DNA of 64,000 nucleotides from Rhizobium etli 8C-3 (GTDB taxonomy: Bacteria; Pseudomonadota; Alphaproteobacteria; Rhizobiales; Rhizobiaceae). The stretch's first letter is position 1, and every line of letters begins with the position of its first letter. The notes below the pieces were generated by a model. The model did not search any database and had not been told where the DNA came from. It worked only from the letters and a program-made list of their open reading frames with translations. Made by a program: the position numbers and the translations under genes. The stretch spans positions 124,001-188,000 of the forward strand of contig NZ_CP017243.1 of assembly GCF_001908375.1 (NCBI RefSeq), in the 5' to 3' direction. Of the stretch, positions 35,840 through 45,477 are shown piece by piece.

Positions 35840-37105
35840 ATGGATACGCATCGAGTTGTCGTAGTCGGCGGTGGCTTTGCCGGACTCCAGTTAGCGAAGG
35901 ACCTCAAGTGTCCCGACACTTCCATAACGATCGTCGACAGGCGCAACCATCACCTCTTTCAACCGCTCCTCTACCAAGTTGCCACGACTGTATTGGCAAC
36001 CTCGGAGATAGCCTGGCCCATCAGAGCATTGTTCAGAGGACGAAAGGATGTATCGACGCTGCTGGGCGAGGTTGTTGGCGTTGATACCGAGGCACGCGTA
36101 GTATCGCTCAAGGATGGGAATGCTATTCCCTATGACACGCTCGTTCTCGCGACAGGTGCAAGGCACGCCTATTTTGGCCGGGACGAGTGGGAGCCGTTTG
36201 CGCCCGGGCTAAAGGCACTCGAAGACGCGACGACCATCCGGCGGCGGCTTCTTCTCGCGTTTGAGAAGGCCGAATTGGAGGCTGATCCCGAACGGCGGAA
36301 GGCAATGCTCACGTTCAGCATAATCGGAGCAGGCCCGACAGGCGTGGAGATGGCTGGGATTATAGCGCAACTGGCCCAACGAACCCTTGTTGAGGAGTTC
36401 CGTAGCATCGACACCAGATCGGCGCGCATCCTTCTCATCGAGGCAGGTCCACGTGTCCTACCCGTGTTCCCGGAAGCACTTTCGAGATATGCCGAGCAGT
36501 CGCTAATCAAGATGGGCGTCGAAGTGAGAACAGGCATTCCCGTGACGGCATGCAACGAGAACGGCATCGCGATCGGAGATGAGTTCGTTTCAAGCCGGAC
36601 CGTCATCTGGGCTGCGGGGGTGCAAGCGTCGAACGCCGCCGCCTGGGTCGGTGCTGAAAAGGACAGGGCGGGTAGGGCGGTCGTGCAGCCAGATCTGACT
36701 GTTGGCGGTAAGCCCGAGATTTTTATTATTGGAGATACTGCCTCCGTGAAGGCCGCTGATGGAACACCCGTCCCCGGAGTGGCTCCCGCCGCCAAACAGC
36801 AAGGCAAATATGTCGCTTCGGTAATTGAAGCACGACGTCTGGGTACACCCACTCCAAGTGCGTTCAGATATAGGCATCTGGGAAACCTGGCTACCATCGG
36901 GCCGAATTCGGCTGTTATCGACTTTGGGAAGATCCGGCTCAAGGGCGGAATTGCATGGTGGATTTGGGGGCTTGCCCATATCTACTTCCTGATAGGTACG
37001 AGGAGCAGATTGGCAGTGGGACTAAGCTGGCTATGGATCTTTGTTTCCGGCCATCACTCCGCACGTTTGATCACGCAAAAAGAAACCTTAAAGGATGAGG
37101 TTTAG
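35840..37105 (+). CDS. Type II NADH dehydrogenase-like FAD/NAD(P) oxidoreductase
   Basis: 421 residues from the ATG at 35840 with GAGGGAG upstream. The FAD-binding motif is VVVVGGGFAGLQLAKDL, the NADH-binding motif is SIIGAGPTGVEMAGIIAQLA near residue 165, and IFIIGDTASVK is the second FAD contact. The C-terminus is hydrophobic (GIAWWIWGLAHIYFLIGTRS and LSWLWIFVSGHH), as in membrane-associated NDH-2 that passes electrons to quinone without pumping protons. It may reoxidise NADH generated by the three alcohol dehydrogenases. Last gene of the importer operon. Confidence 0.92.
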   Translation: MDTHRVVVVGGGFAGLQLAKDLKCPDTSITIVDRRNHHLFQPLLYQVATTVLATSEIAWPIRALFRGRKDVSTLLGEVVGVDTEARVVSLKDGNAIPYDTLVLATGARHAYFGRDEWEPFAPGLKALEDATTIRRRLLLAFEKAELEADPERRKAMLTFSIIGAGPTGVEMAGIIAQLAQRTLVEEFRSIDTRSARILLIEAGPRVLPVFPEALSRYAEQSLIKMGVEVRTGIPVTACNENGIAIGDEFVSSRTVIWAAGVQASNAAAWVGAEKDRAGRAVVQPDLTVGGKPEIFIIGDTASVKAADGTPVPGVAPAAKQQGKYVASVIEARRLGTPTPSAFRYRHLGNLATIGPNSAVIDFGKIRLKGGIAWWIWGLAHIYFLIGTRSRLAVGLSWLWIFVSGHHSARLITQKETLKDEV

Positions 37106-37395
37106 TCGCTAGCGCGAGCACGCCCGAGTCTGCTGGGCCGTGAATGGAGACCATCAAAGGCCAGACATTTGGGAATCGGTTGCGAAGCGATGGTTGGCAG
37201 CAGGTAACAATTCTGTCGGAGTTCCATATATAACAATGATTGATCTTCGCACTATCAACTTAGGCGACTTCGACTGCGTCGAATTCACGGCGAGGACTGG
37301 CCGCGACAAGTCAATTGCCCTGTCCGCCTGTCGTTAGCGATAGGCGGGCCTCATGCTTGAATACCGTTTCGGGAAGGAAGTGATGATGTGGAGAG

Positions 37396-38367
37396 TTGAG
37401 AGTGTCCCCCTCTAAGATTGACCATTTCTCGCTCAAAGGTACCTGCAGCGAGGAACTCGCGGCAGCGCTTTCGAGGCTTTCCCCGCAATCTGAAGCGCAT
37501 GTACATGGCGATAAGACGATCGCCTACGATGTACATGCGATTACCAATGGTCCGATTGCAGTTATTGCCGCGCACTACGAGGGCGACCTAACCGTCCAGC
37601 ACCGGGGACCGGCGGAGGCAAACATCATCATGCTTCCACTACATGGGCGATCGGTCGTTACCGTTGACGGCAGACAAATCCCGTCAGAGGGAACGCGGGG
37701 CGTTTTCGTGAACAGTATGTCGGCGAGTACGACCCAATTCATTGGGCCCAGGAAACATTTGGGGCTTAGGATCGCCCATGATGAGCTGACGCGCCGTTTG
37801 GGATGTCGGCTCAATACGCCAATAAGAGGCAGCCTCGATTTTTCGCCAGAAATCGACCTATCGGTCGGGTTCGGCTCCCTTTTGGTTCAACTGGTACCAG
37901 TGCTGTATGCTGGATTACGAGACGGAACCCTCCTTCAATCACCGATAGCACTTCATCACCTCACTGAAACGACGATGGAGCTTTTGATCGAAGCTGCGCA
38001 GCATCGCTACTCATCTGAGTTATGCCGCGTTGCTGAATCACCCTTACCCAAGGCCGTTAAGCGGGCGGTCGACTATATGCGTGCCAATATTACTCGGCCG
38101 CTATCTCTTGAGGAAATCGCAACGGCTTGTGGCGTAAGCCGACGCACTCTTCAAAGCGGTTTTCGCAACTTTCGGAATACGACCCCTCTGGCATTCCTGC
38201 AGCACCTACGGTTGGAATTAGTGCATCAGGAACTGATGACAGGCGAACCTGGCCTCTCGGTCACGCAGGTCGCTCTGAAATGGGGCTTCGTGCATAGAGG
38301 CAGATTTTCTGCGGACTATCGCAAGCGCTATGGGGTACTTCCCTCGGAAACATTGCGTATATCATAA
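37396..38367 (+). CDS. AraC family transcriptional regulator
   Basis: 323 residues; TTG start at 37396, though a GTG at 37402 fits the GGAGAG before it equally well. The N-terminal half resembles AraC_binding_2 domains (NIIMLPLHGRSVVTVDGRQI, GTRGVFVNSMSASTTQF). The C-terminal HTH pair includes LSLEEIATACGVSRRTLQSG and ALKWGFVHRGRFSADYRKRYG. It is a paralogue of the regulator at 1723-2718, and like it neighbours a chemoreceptor. Its own promoter does not show the cluster operator. Confidence 0.88.
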   Translation: MRVSPSKIDHFSLKGTCSEELAAALSRLSPQSEAHVHGDKTIAYDVHAITNGPIAVIAAHYEGDLTVQHRGPAEANIIMLPLHGRSVVTVDGRQIPSEGTRGVFVNSMSASTTQFIGPRKHLGLRIAHDELTRRLGCRLNTPIRGSLDFSPEIDLSVGFGSLLVQLVPVLYAGLRDGTLLQSPIALHHLTETTMELLIEAAQHRYSSELCRVAESPLPKAVKRAVDYMRANITRPLSLEEIATACGVSRRTLQSGFRNFRNTTPLAFLQHLRLELVHQELMTGEPGLSVTQVALKWGFVHRGRFSADYRKRYGVLPSETLRIS

Positions 38368-38659
38368 GCAGATTGCGCCGACCGAGCTACGATCAGCCGG
38401 CACGCTCGACCGTCCTCAAGGCTTGCAGCAACAGCACTCTCCAGAAAAGCCGACTGCCTCGGCCCAAGATCTGTCTTGCAGATGATCCCCTGAACGCGAC
38501 GATGTTCCGATCTGCGCAACGCAGTTCAAGACCACTACAGGGGTTAATCTTATAGTAATTATGCCGAGGTCATCTCACACATAGCGGTCAATGTCGCAAT
38601 GTTCTGGACCGCGTCGCTAATGGAAGCCGGTGTAATTTATAGTCGTCTATGAGGAACAT

Positions 38660-40921
38660 ATGTCGAGACTGCCGCTATCTCTACTTTTAATGATTTTGGC
38701 AATTATCCCGTTGACGGCGTTCGTAATCATCGGAGTATCAACATCACTGGGATATTACCGAGAATACTCTACCTTCCGCAGCGCACAAACAACGCAGCGA
38801 CTTGGGCGGGAAGGCGGATTCCTCGCCCAAGCTATAGCGGCGGAAGCGTTTGCAGGCGCCGACGTGCGTCGGGCAAAGCAAGCTGCATCGGACAGGGCTT
38901 TTACAGCGGTCTTTTCCGCTTACGACTCTTGGAAAAAGGCATTCGACGATCCGGCCATAGAACGGGCGGTACAGATCATTCGTGAAAGGCGGGACAATAT
39001 CGATAGCTTCCGCCGGCGCGTCGATGACGGAACGGCTAGCGAGGCGGAGGGAGCTGTTGCTTTGCGCCCAGCTGCCCTTGCGGGCTTGGAGCTCGTCCGT
39101 CGCACTGGGGCGACTGTCAATGATTTGGATTTAGCACGCCAAATTACCGGTTTTCACGCGCTCATGCAGATCACGGAAGCTAGTTTGCTGGAGATCAGGC
39201 CCGGCCGAGCCTACGTCAAAAATTCAGCCATGTCCGTCGATCTATTTTCGTCCCTCTTACAGTCAAAAAATCTAAAGCAGCTTTATGTGCCTGCGATGCA
39301 GGAATTTCTCCCCGCCGATCTCGTCAAATCTTATGACGACTTCGAGGCCAGCGCCGCAGGCAAGTTCATCGCGGGCGTTCGCGATCAGATGTATGCAAAC
39401 CAGCCGGGCGTTTCCTTCCCCCCCGAGACGTTGGATCGATGGAATGAAATCACCCAACAGCGGGCTGCTTTGTTGACCGCACTCATTATGCGCACCGGCG
39501 ACGAGTTGGACGAGATGGCATTTCAGCGTTACGCCGATCTTCGCAATGCCTTTATCGGCTACTCCGGCGCCACGCTTCTGATCATGTCTACGGTACTCAT
39601 TTTGTGCATTTCGGTCGTTCGGAGAATTTCAAGCTCCATTCGGACTCTGACAAGCCGAATGAAGGCACTCGCAGAAGGCGATACGTCGGCGCCGGTGCCC
39701 TTGACGATCCGACGCGACGAGATCGGGGACATGGCGCGTTGCCTTGAGTTTTTCCGCGGCGCGGCCATACAGAAAAGTAACCTGGAGACATCCGCGGAAG
39801 CTGAGCGCATTCGTTCTGACCAAGAGAAGCTGGATATTCAGGTAAGGGCGGAAAAAGAAGCAGAAGAGCGCCTCATCCGAGCGACGACGGCATTGGCAAC
39901 CGGGTTGAAGCGGATGGCGGATGGAGACTTGATTTATGAAATTGAGGAGCCGTTAGCGCCACAGTTTGAAAGTTTGCGCAGGGATTTCAACGCTTCCATT
40001 CGTCAGCTCCGGGACGTGCTTGTTACCGTCGGCCATTCAGTCGAAACGGTCACGAATGGCAGCTCGGGCGTCTCGGCCGCATCTGAAAATCTTTCAAGAC
40101 GCACGGAGCAGCAGGCGGCTTCGCTCGAGGAAACTGCAGCGGCGTTGGAGGAGATAACCGTCAACGTTGCATCGACCACGAAGAGGACGGCTGAGGCGCG
40201 CGGAGCCGTCCAACAGATGCGAGATCATGCGGAAATGTCCGGTCGGGTTGTACGCGATGCTATCGGCGCCATGAATCGCATTGAAAACTCCTCCAAGCAG
40301 ATTTCCCAGATCATCAGCGTCATCGACGCGATCGCCTTCCAAACGAACCTCCTGGCGCTGAACGCCGGCGTCGAAGCAGCGCGTGCTGGCGACGCGGGAA
40401 AAGGCTTTGCGGTTGTTGCCCAGGAGGTCAGGGAGCTTGCACAGCGCTCAGCGACAGCGGCAAAAGAAATCAAGGATCTCATCGGCAATTCAGCTCTTGC
40501 CGTCGACGAAGGCGTAAGGCTCGTGAGTGAAACCGGATCGGGCCTGAGAACGATTGAAGAGCTTGTGCAGGATGTAAATCTTCATATGGACGCAATCGCA
40601 ACGGCCTCCCAGGAACAATCGTCGGGCCTGCGCGAGATCAACGGCGCGGTTAACCATATGGACCATGCCACTCAAGAAAATGCGAGCATGGTCGCGGAGA
40701 TGAATACTGCAGGATCGCACCTCGCTCAAGAGAGCCAAAGCCTAGCCGCACTGTTGAAACATTTCCACTTCAAAGACGAGAGCGGGAAGCCACAGAAGGT
40801 CACGGGCGAACTTGGGAAGAGCTTCCCGCCCGGTCAGACAATGGTTGACCGCGGAGACTATCCGATGCGCCGTGGTAACCTGGTGCTCGCGCCTTCGAAT
40901 GATGATTGGCAAGCGTTCTAA
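38660..40921 (+). CDS. Methyl-accepting chemotaxis protein with NIT-like sensor domain
   Basis: 753 residues; GAGGAA precedes the ATG. Transmembrane helix 1 is about residues 5-28 and helix 2 about 302-322, enclosing an all-helical sensor region that resembles nitrate/nitrite-sensing (NIT) domains ([38 protein letters not shown]). A HAMP domain follows ([20 protein letters not shown]), then the signalling coiled coil with tip [20 protein letters not shown]. It ends NDDWQAF, a WxxF-type tail likely to bind CheR/CheB. The nitrate ligand implied by the domain name is not assured. Confidence 0.92.
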   Translation: MSRLPLSLLLMILAIIPLTAFVIIGVSTSLGYYREYSTFRSAQTTQRLGREGGFLAQAIAAEAFAGADVRRAKQAASDRAFTAVFSAYDSWKKAFDDPAIERAVQIIRERRDNIDSFRRRVDDGTASEAEGAVALRPAALAGLELVRRTGATVNDLDLARQITGFHALMQITEASLLEIRPGRAYVKNSAMSVDLFSSLLQSKNLKQLYVPAMQEFLPADLVKSYDDFEASAAGKFIAGVRDQMYANQPGVSFPPETLDRWNEITQQRAALLTALIMRTGDELDEMAFQRYADLRNAFIGYSGATLLIMSTVLILCISVVRRISSSIRTLTSRMKALAEGDTSAPVPLTIRRDEIGDMARCLEFFRGAAIQKSNLETSAEAERIRSDQEKLDIQVRAEKEAEERLIRATTALATGLKRMADGDLIYEIEEPLAPQFESLRRDFNASIRQLRDVLVTVGHSVETVTNGSSGVSAASENLSRRTEQQAASLEETAAALEEITVNVASTTKRTAEARGAVQQMRDHAEMSGRVVRDAIGAMNRIENSSKQISQIISVIDAIAFQTNLLALNAGVEAARAGDAGKGFAVVAQEVRELAQRSATAAKEIKDLIGNSALAVDEGVRLVSETGSGLRTIEELVQDVNLHMDAIATASQEQSSGLREINGAVNHMDHATQENASMVAEMNTAGSHLAQESQSLAALLKHFHFKDESGKPQKVTGELGKSFPPGQTMVDRGDYPMRRGNLVLAPSNDDWQAF

Positions 40922-41096
40922 ATGATATGGGCGGCGTCGCCGACCACATGCAAATACACGTCTTTGATGATTCTGAATGAGAGCGATATCCCGGTGGGGT
41001 AGCGGCATGGTACTCCGCCAAATGACTTGTGCGGTCCTAACAAAATGCTGGCTTGACGCATGATTGCTCAGCCACGTGACAAAGCAGGACAGGCAC

Positions 41097-43895
41097 ATGA
41101 AACACGTACGTCAATCGGAACGCACATCCCGCCCCGAACAGCCTGTGGAAGTGCAGATGCCGACTGATGCTCAAATCGACCAGGGGCGTGGAGCCTTCCG
41201 CAACGCGGTCAATGCCAGCCCTCCGCTTGCCACGGGCACGGCCCCGCCATTTTCGGAAGCCTCCGTTGTCCGGCCATCGCACGGTCACGACGCAGATGTC
41301 GCAAGTCTGAAGCAACCGTTTGAGAAGGCTTTCCGGGCGAATCCGCGGCATCCTGCGACAAACATCGACTTGCCATTCAACGCCGAAGAGATGTCCAGTG
41401 CCGTCGTACTCGACGCGATCCCGTTACCCGTCTTCTTCAAAAACAGAGATGGGATACACCTTGGTTGCAACAGGGCCTTCGAAAGCTTCTCCGGCCGCTC
41501 AAAGGGAGATATTATCGGAAAAACCGTTTTCGATTTGGTGCCCGCACCCATAGCCGAGACGTATGCCGCGTTGGACGAGGCGCTTTTTGCAAATGGCGGT
41601 GTTCAGCAATATGAAGCAAAGGCCACCACCGAGAATGGTGGTGTCGTTGATCTTTTACTCAGCAAGACCGCAATCACTGATATCGCTGGTAACAGGATCG
41701 GCTTGGTTGGCGCGATGTTGGACATCACAGAGCGAAAACGTGCGGAGCATGATCTCAAAGAGGCTCTTGAATTCGCAGAGGGAATTATTGCCGCCATTCC
41801 TGACGTTCTGTTCGAGGTAAATGCCGACGGTCGCTACCTGCAGGTCTGGGCAAGGAATCAGGAGATCCTGGCGCAGCGAAAAGAAGTGCTGCTCGGCAAG
41901 CTTGTCCGCGATGTGCTCCCTCCAGATCAGGCCGACATCGCTATGCTGGCTCTTGAAGAAGCCGATGAAACCGGCGCCTCCTACGGTCGTTGTGTCCGTA
42001 TAGCCCTACCAAACGGCGAATCCCGTTGGTTTGAACTGTCGGTCGCAAGGCGACCAAGCAGCAATCACTCAACCGTCACTTTTCTGGTGTTATCTCGCGA
42101 TATTACCGAACGAAAGCACGCCGAGGGCACGACTATTGAAGCTCGGGCTCGCCTCCTAAGTGTCCTGCAGACCATTCCGGATATGGTATGGCTGAAAGAC
42201 GTAACAGGCAAATATCTGTTGTGCAATCATGCCTTCGAAGAATTGGTCGGCAAGGCAGAAGCGGAAATCGTCGGGAAAACGGATTATGACCTGTTTACTC
42301 CCGAACTCGCCCAGTTTTTTCGTGACAAGGATGAGGAGGCCATGCAAGCCGGCCGTATTCTCATCAATGAGGAACGGTTTACCGCTCACGAGGACGGTCG
42401 ATCAACGCTTTTGGAGACTCGTAAGGTTCCGGTATTCACGGGGGGAAAGCTGATGGGGATCCTCGGCGTCGCCCGCGATATCACCGAACTGGACACGTCC
42501 CGTAAGAAAATCCATCAGATGGCATTCTACGATTCTCTGACCGGCCTGCCTAACCGGACACTTTTCAATGAACGGCTACGCGAGATGATCGGGGACGCGG
42601 CTTCGGCGGGCCAGCGAGCCGGGGTGATGCTGATCGATATGGACCATTTCAAAGCGATCAATGACACTATGGGACATCCCGTCGGTGACGAGTTGCTGCG
42701 GCAGGTGGCGACACGCATGAAAAAAGGCGTCCGTGCCAGCGACACCGTGGCGAGACTCGGTGGAGATGAATTTGCAGTCTTGCTGCCCAATGTTCAGGAC
42801 AATGACGATTTGGCTCAAATTGCCAGCAGAATGCTTGCCGCATTCGGCGAACGCTTCATGCTTTCCGACAGGGAGATCTTTGTATCCTGCAGCATCGGGA
42901 TATCGGTATTTCCAAATGACGGCGACGCTCCCGACGATTTGGTGAAATATGCGGATTCTGCGATGTATTTGGCGAAGCGCTCGGGGCGTAGCAACTTCCG
43001 CTTCTACTCAAAGGATCTCACGATTGGGGCTGAAAAGCGCCTAGCGCTAGAATCAGACCTACGCCTAGCTTTGAAACATGAGCAACTTGAACTCCATTAT
43101 CAGCCAAAGGTCCTATTGGACAACGGAAAGGTGATCGGTTCAGAAGCACTGCTACGATGGCATCATCCGAAGATGGGAATGATCCCTCCGGGAGAATTCA
43201 TAGGTGTCGCCGAGGAAACGGGATTGATCATCGATCTTGGACGATGGGTGCTGCATGAGGCGTGTTGCACGGCTGCCGTCATGAATGCAGATGGACTGCC
43301 CCCGCACAAGATTGCGATAAATTTGTCTCCTAAGCAGTTTCAATGCCCGCGTTTGTCGCAAACGGTGGCGGACGTATTGCAGGAAACCGGTTGTCGTGCG
43401 GAGTGGATCGAGGTTGAAATAACTGAGAGTCTCCTGCTCCATAACTGCGAGGGCGTTTCGACGACACTCTCTCAATTGCATGCGAGCGGAATTTCCATAG
43501 CGATCGATGATTTCGGCACCGGCTACTCATCTCTGAGCTATTTGGCTAACTTTCCCATTGATACCCTCAAAATTGACCGGTCATTCATCAATCGATCCGA
43601 CAAGCGAAGTAGAGAACTGGTCAAGGCAATTCTCTCAATTGCGCGCTGCCTAGGGCAAAATGTAGTCGCTGAGGGCGTGGAGACGGTCGATCAAGAAAAA
43701 TTCTTGGCTGAAAGCGGCTGCGCTGTGGCACAGGGGTTCTACTATAGCAAGCCCATCCCGAAGTCCGAACTTCTCGCTGCAAACGCAGTGCTCGAGTTCT
43801 CTCGCGGTGATTCCCATCTTACGCCGATGCCCGCAGAGGAAGGGGTGGCACTCATGCGCTTGCCTCCCGCATCTGTTGGGACCCGAACCGCGTGA
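41097..43895 (+). CDS. PAS-PAS-PAS-GGDEF-EAL cyclic-di-GMP signalling protein
   Basis: 932 residues from the ATG at 41097, supported by AGGACAGG. A polar N-terminal extension of about 95 residues precedes three PAS domains (about 100-210, 220-335 and 345-460). The GGDEF motif is near residue 553 with an RxxD inhibitory site (RASD) five residues before it; EALLRW is near 682, with DDFGTGYS and KIDRSF beyond. Both catalytic domains look intact. It is a paralogue of 9204-11762 over all domains, differing mostly in the N-terminal extension. It follows a chemoreceptor, hinting at linked control of taxis and c-di-GMP. Confidence 0.92.
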   Translation: MKHVRQSERTSRPEQPVEVQMPTDAQIDQGRGAFRNAVNASPPLATGTAPPFSEASVVRPSHGHDADVASLKQPFEKAFRANPRHPATNIDLPFNAEEMSSAVVLDAIPLPVFFKNRDGIHLGCNRAFESFSGRSKGDIIGKTVFDLVPAPIAETYAALDEALFANGGVQQYEAKATTENGGVVDLLLSKTAITDIAGNRIGLVGAMLDITERKRAEHDLKEALEFAEGIIAAIPDVLFEVNADGRYLQVWARNQEILAQRKEVLLGKLVRDVLPPDQADIAMLALEEADETGASYGRCVRIALPNGESRWFELSVARRPSSNHSTVTFLVLSRDITERKHAEGTTIEARARLLSVLQTIPDMVWLKDVTGKYLLCNHAFEELVGKAEAEIVGKTDYDLFTPELAQFFRDKDEEAMQAGRILINEERFTAHEDGRSTLLETRKVPVFTGGKLMGILGVARDITELDTSRKKIHQMAFYDSLTGLPNRTLFNERLREMIGDAASAGQRAGVMLIDMDHFKAINDTMGHPVGDELLRQVATRMKKGVRASDTVARLGGDEFAVLLPNVQDNDDLAQIASRMLAAFGERFMLSDREIFVSCSIGISVFPNDGDAPDDLVKYADSAMYLAKRSGRSNFRFYSKDLTIGAEKRLALESDLRLALKHEQLELHYQPKVLLDNGKVIGSEALLRWHHPKMGMIPPGEFIGVAEETGLIIDLGRWVLHEACCTAAVMNADGLPPHKIAINLSPKQFQCPRLSQTVADVLQETGCRAEWIEVEITESLLLHNCEGVSTTLSQLHASGISIAIDDFGTGYSSLSYLANFPIDTLKIDRSFINRSDKRSRELVKAILSIARCLGQNVVAEGVETVDQEKFLAESGCAVAQGFYYSKPIPKSELLAANAVLEFSRGDSHLTPMPAEEGVALMRLPPASVGTRTA

Positions 43896-44173
43896 AGCCT
43901 ACGGCTAACAGCGCGCAGGATCCACGCCACCTGCGGCGCTGTTTATACCGCACTCATCCAACGGAAGCCCAAACTACTCTGGGCGATTGGATAAAACGCG
44001 GACCAATAGGAACTACTTAAAACTTCAGGTGCTTTGATGTTCCGAAATATGCAGGCCCTGTACCGAATTGCGCGACGAAACATACGTTGACGTGTTTTCG
44101 CTTTCGATTGCCATTGCAAAGACTTGCCCAGTACAATCTACTATTCTGCGTCAATATCGTCAAAAGCATAACC
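43896..44173 (+). other. Intergenic region, nothing recognised
   Basis: No protein-like frame, hairpin or promoter stands out between the c-di-GMP gene and the small reading frame. The stretch 44381-44594, up to the IS66 duplication, is likewise without a recognisable gene. Confidence 0.5.
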
Positions 44174-44380
44174 GTGCAAAAGCTCATCCCATTTCCCCAT
44201 CCGAATAGAAGTTCTGCGGATTTGAAAAGTTCAACTGCGAATTCGAATGGCTCCGGACATTTCGACATCATCCAATCGCTGAAATCGGAACTTCACGATT
44301 TGGCTAGTGCCGTAAATCAGTTGGAGGCGCTATGTGAGTCATACCGATCCCAAGCTGATACGTGCTCGCAACCTGACTGA
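44174..44380 (+). CDS. Possible small protein (68 aa), paralogue of the one at 1467
   Basis: The frame begins at a GTG with no good ribosome-binding site and reads VQKLIPFPHPNRSS, then a polar linker and a probably helical end with SELHDLASAVNQLEALCESY. The K-L-I-x-F start and NQLEAL motif match the small protein at 1467-1652 (KVIAINF, NHLEAL). Both lie downstream of chemoreceptor or c-di-GMP genes. Function unknown; coding status is supported mostly by this similarity. Confidence 0.38.
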   Translation: MQKLIPFPHPNRSSADLKSSTANSNGSGHFDIIQSLKSELHDLASAVNQLEALCESYRSQADTCSQPD

Positions 44381-44594
44381 ACGACTGAGCGTCCGCGCTT
44401 GTCATCGTATTCCCTATGACCCTCTCTGGGCGTGGCGGCCAGTGGTTCGTTGAATCTTGCCAAACGTTCCCGGATCCCACCACTTCCCGAACACGGGAGC
44501 TTCAATTCGATCAACTCGAAACTTTCGGCCATTTGAACGGGTGGCGGAAAAAAACGCCAGCGATTGCGCCGTGATTTCGTAATGGTTCTGCCTA

Positions 44595-44602
44595 TTTGCT
44601 GA
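44595..44602 (+). repeat. Left 8-bp target site duplication of the IS66 element
   Basis: TTTGCTGA, identical to 47159-47166 on the other side of the element. Confidence 0.9.
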
Positions 44603-44680
44603 GTAAGCCCACGGTGAAGGCCGTCTTGCGATAGAGGGCTTCTGACTGCCAGTCCTAGTGGTAACACTAGGAGTAGTCAT

Positions 44681-45088
44681 ATGACGAAGCATCCAATTGA
44701 GGTGATCACGTCTGTAGAGCGCCGTCGGCGCTGGTCACGCGAAGATAAAGAGCGCCTTGTCGCTGCATGCTTTGAGCCAGACGCGGTCATCTCCGAGATT
44801 GCCCGCGCGGCCGGCATCCATGTCAGCCAGTTGTTCCGTTGGCGCAAAGAGCTTTGCCGGATCGAGGAGCCAAGGTCTGATACGGCGACTTTGGTGCCGG
44901 TGATCGTATCCGAGGCCGCTTCGACAGTCTCTCCCGTTCAACCGGAATCGCCCACCACATCCCACCCTCGTCGGAAGCGTAGCGATGTGACAATCGAGCT
45001 TGGACGGGGTCGGCGCGTGCGCGTGGATAGCGACATCGATACGGATGCCCTTGGCCGGATTCTCGATTGCGTGCTGGGGCTGCGATGA
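44681..45088 (+). CDS. tnpA: IS66 accessory protein TnpA
   Basis: 135 residues. The N-terminal helix-turn-helix RRRRWSREDKERLVAACFEP with ISEIARAAGIHVSQLFRWRK is typical of the small IS66 protein related to IS3 OrfA. The C-terminal end VTIELGRGRRVRVDSDID is also family-typical. Its stop overlaps the start of tnpB (ATGA). Confidence 0.92.
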   Translation: MTKHPIEVITSVERRRRWSREDKERLVAACFEPDAVISEIARAAGIHVSQLFRWRKELCRIEEPRSDTATLVPVIVSEAASTVSPVQPESPTTSHPRRKRSDVTIELGRGRRVRVDSDIDTDALGRILDCVLGLR

Positions 45089-45432
45089 TTCCGGTTCCGA
45101 GTGGCGTGAAGGTCTGGCTGGCGACAGGCCACACCGATATGCGAAAGGGCTTCCCCGGTTTGTCGTTGATGGTGCAGGAGGCGCTGAAGCGCGACCCGAT
45201 GTGTGGACACCTGTTCGTATTCCGCGGCCGCGGTGGCGGTCTGATCAAGGTGATCTGGCATGACGGCCAGGGCGCTTGCCTGTTCACGAAGAAGCTGGAG
45301 CGCGGCCGCTTCATCTGGCCATCAGCGGCCGATGGCACGGTGGTGATCACGCCTGCGCAGCTCGGTTATCTGCTGGAAGGTATCGACTGGCGGATGCCGC
45401 AAAAGACCTGGCGGCCGACGTCGGCCGGATAA
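45085..45432 (+). CDS. tnpB: IS66 accessory protein TnpB (Orf2)
   Basis: 115 residues from the ATG at 45085, overlapping tnpA by four bases. The family signatures VKVWLATGHTDMRKGFPGLS, HLFVFRGRGGGLIKVIWHDG and KKLERGRFIWP are present. Required with TnpA and TnpC for transposition of IS66-type elements. Confidence 0.94.
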   Translation: MIPVPSGVKVWLATGHTDMRKGFPGLSLMVQEALKRDPMCGHLFVFRGRGGGLIKVIWHDGQGACLFTKKLERGRFIWPSAADGTVVITPAQLGYLLEGIDWRMPQKTWRPTSAG

Positions 45433-45477
45433 GCAAAAACACTGGAATGACAGGGTCGAATATGATTCCATCCTGTC

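Noticed and set aside
44414..44692. Minus-strand frame crossing the left end of the IS66 element
   Set aside because: It spans the target duplication and element boundary, so it cannot be an ancestral gene; the host part alone was not recognised.
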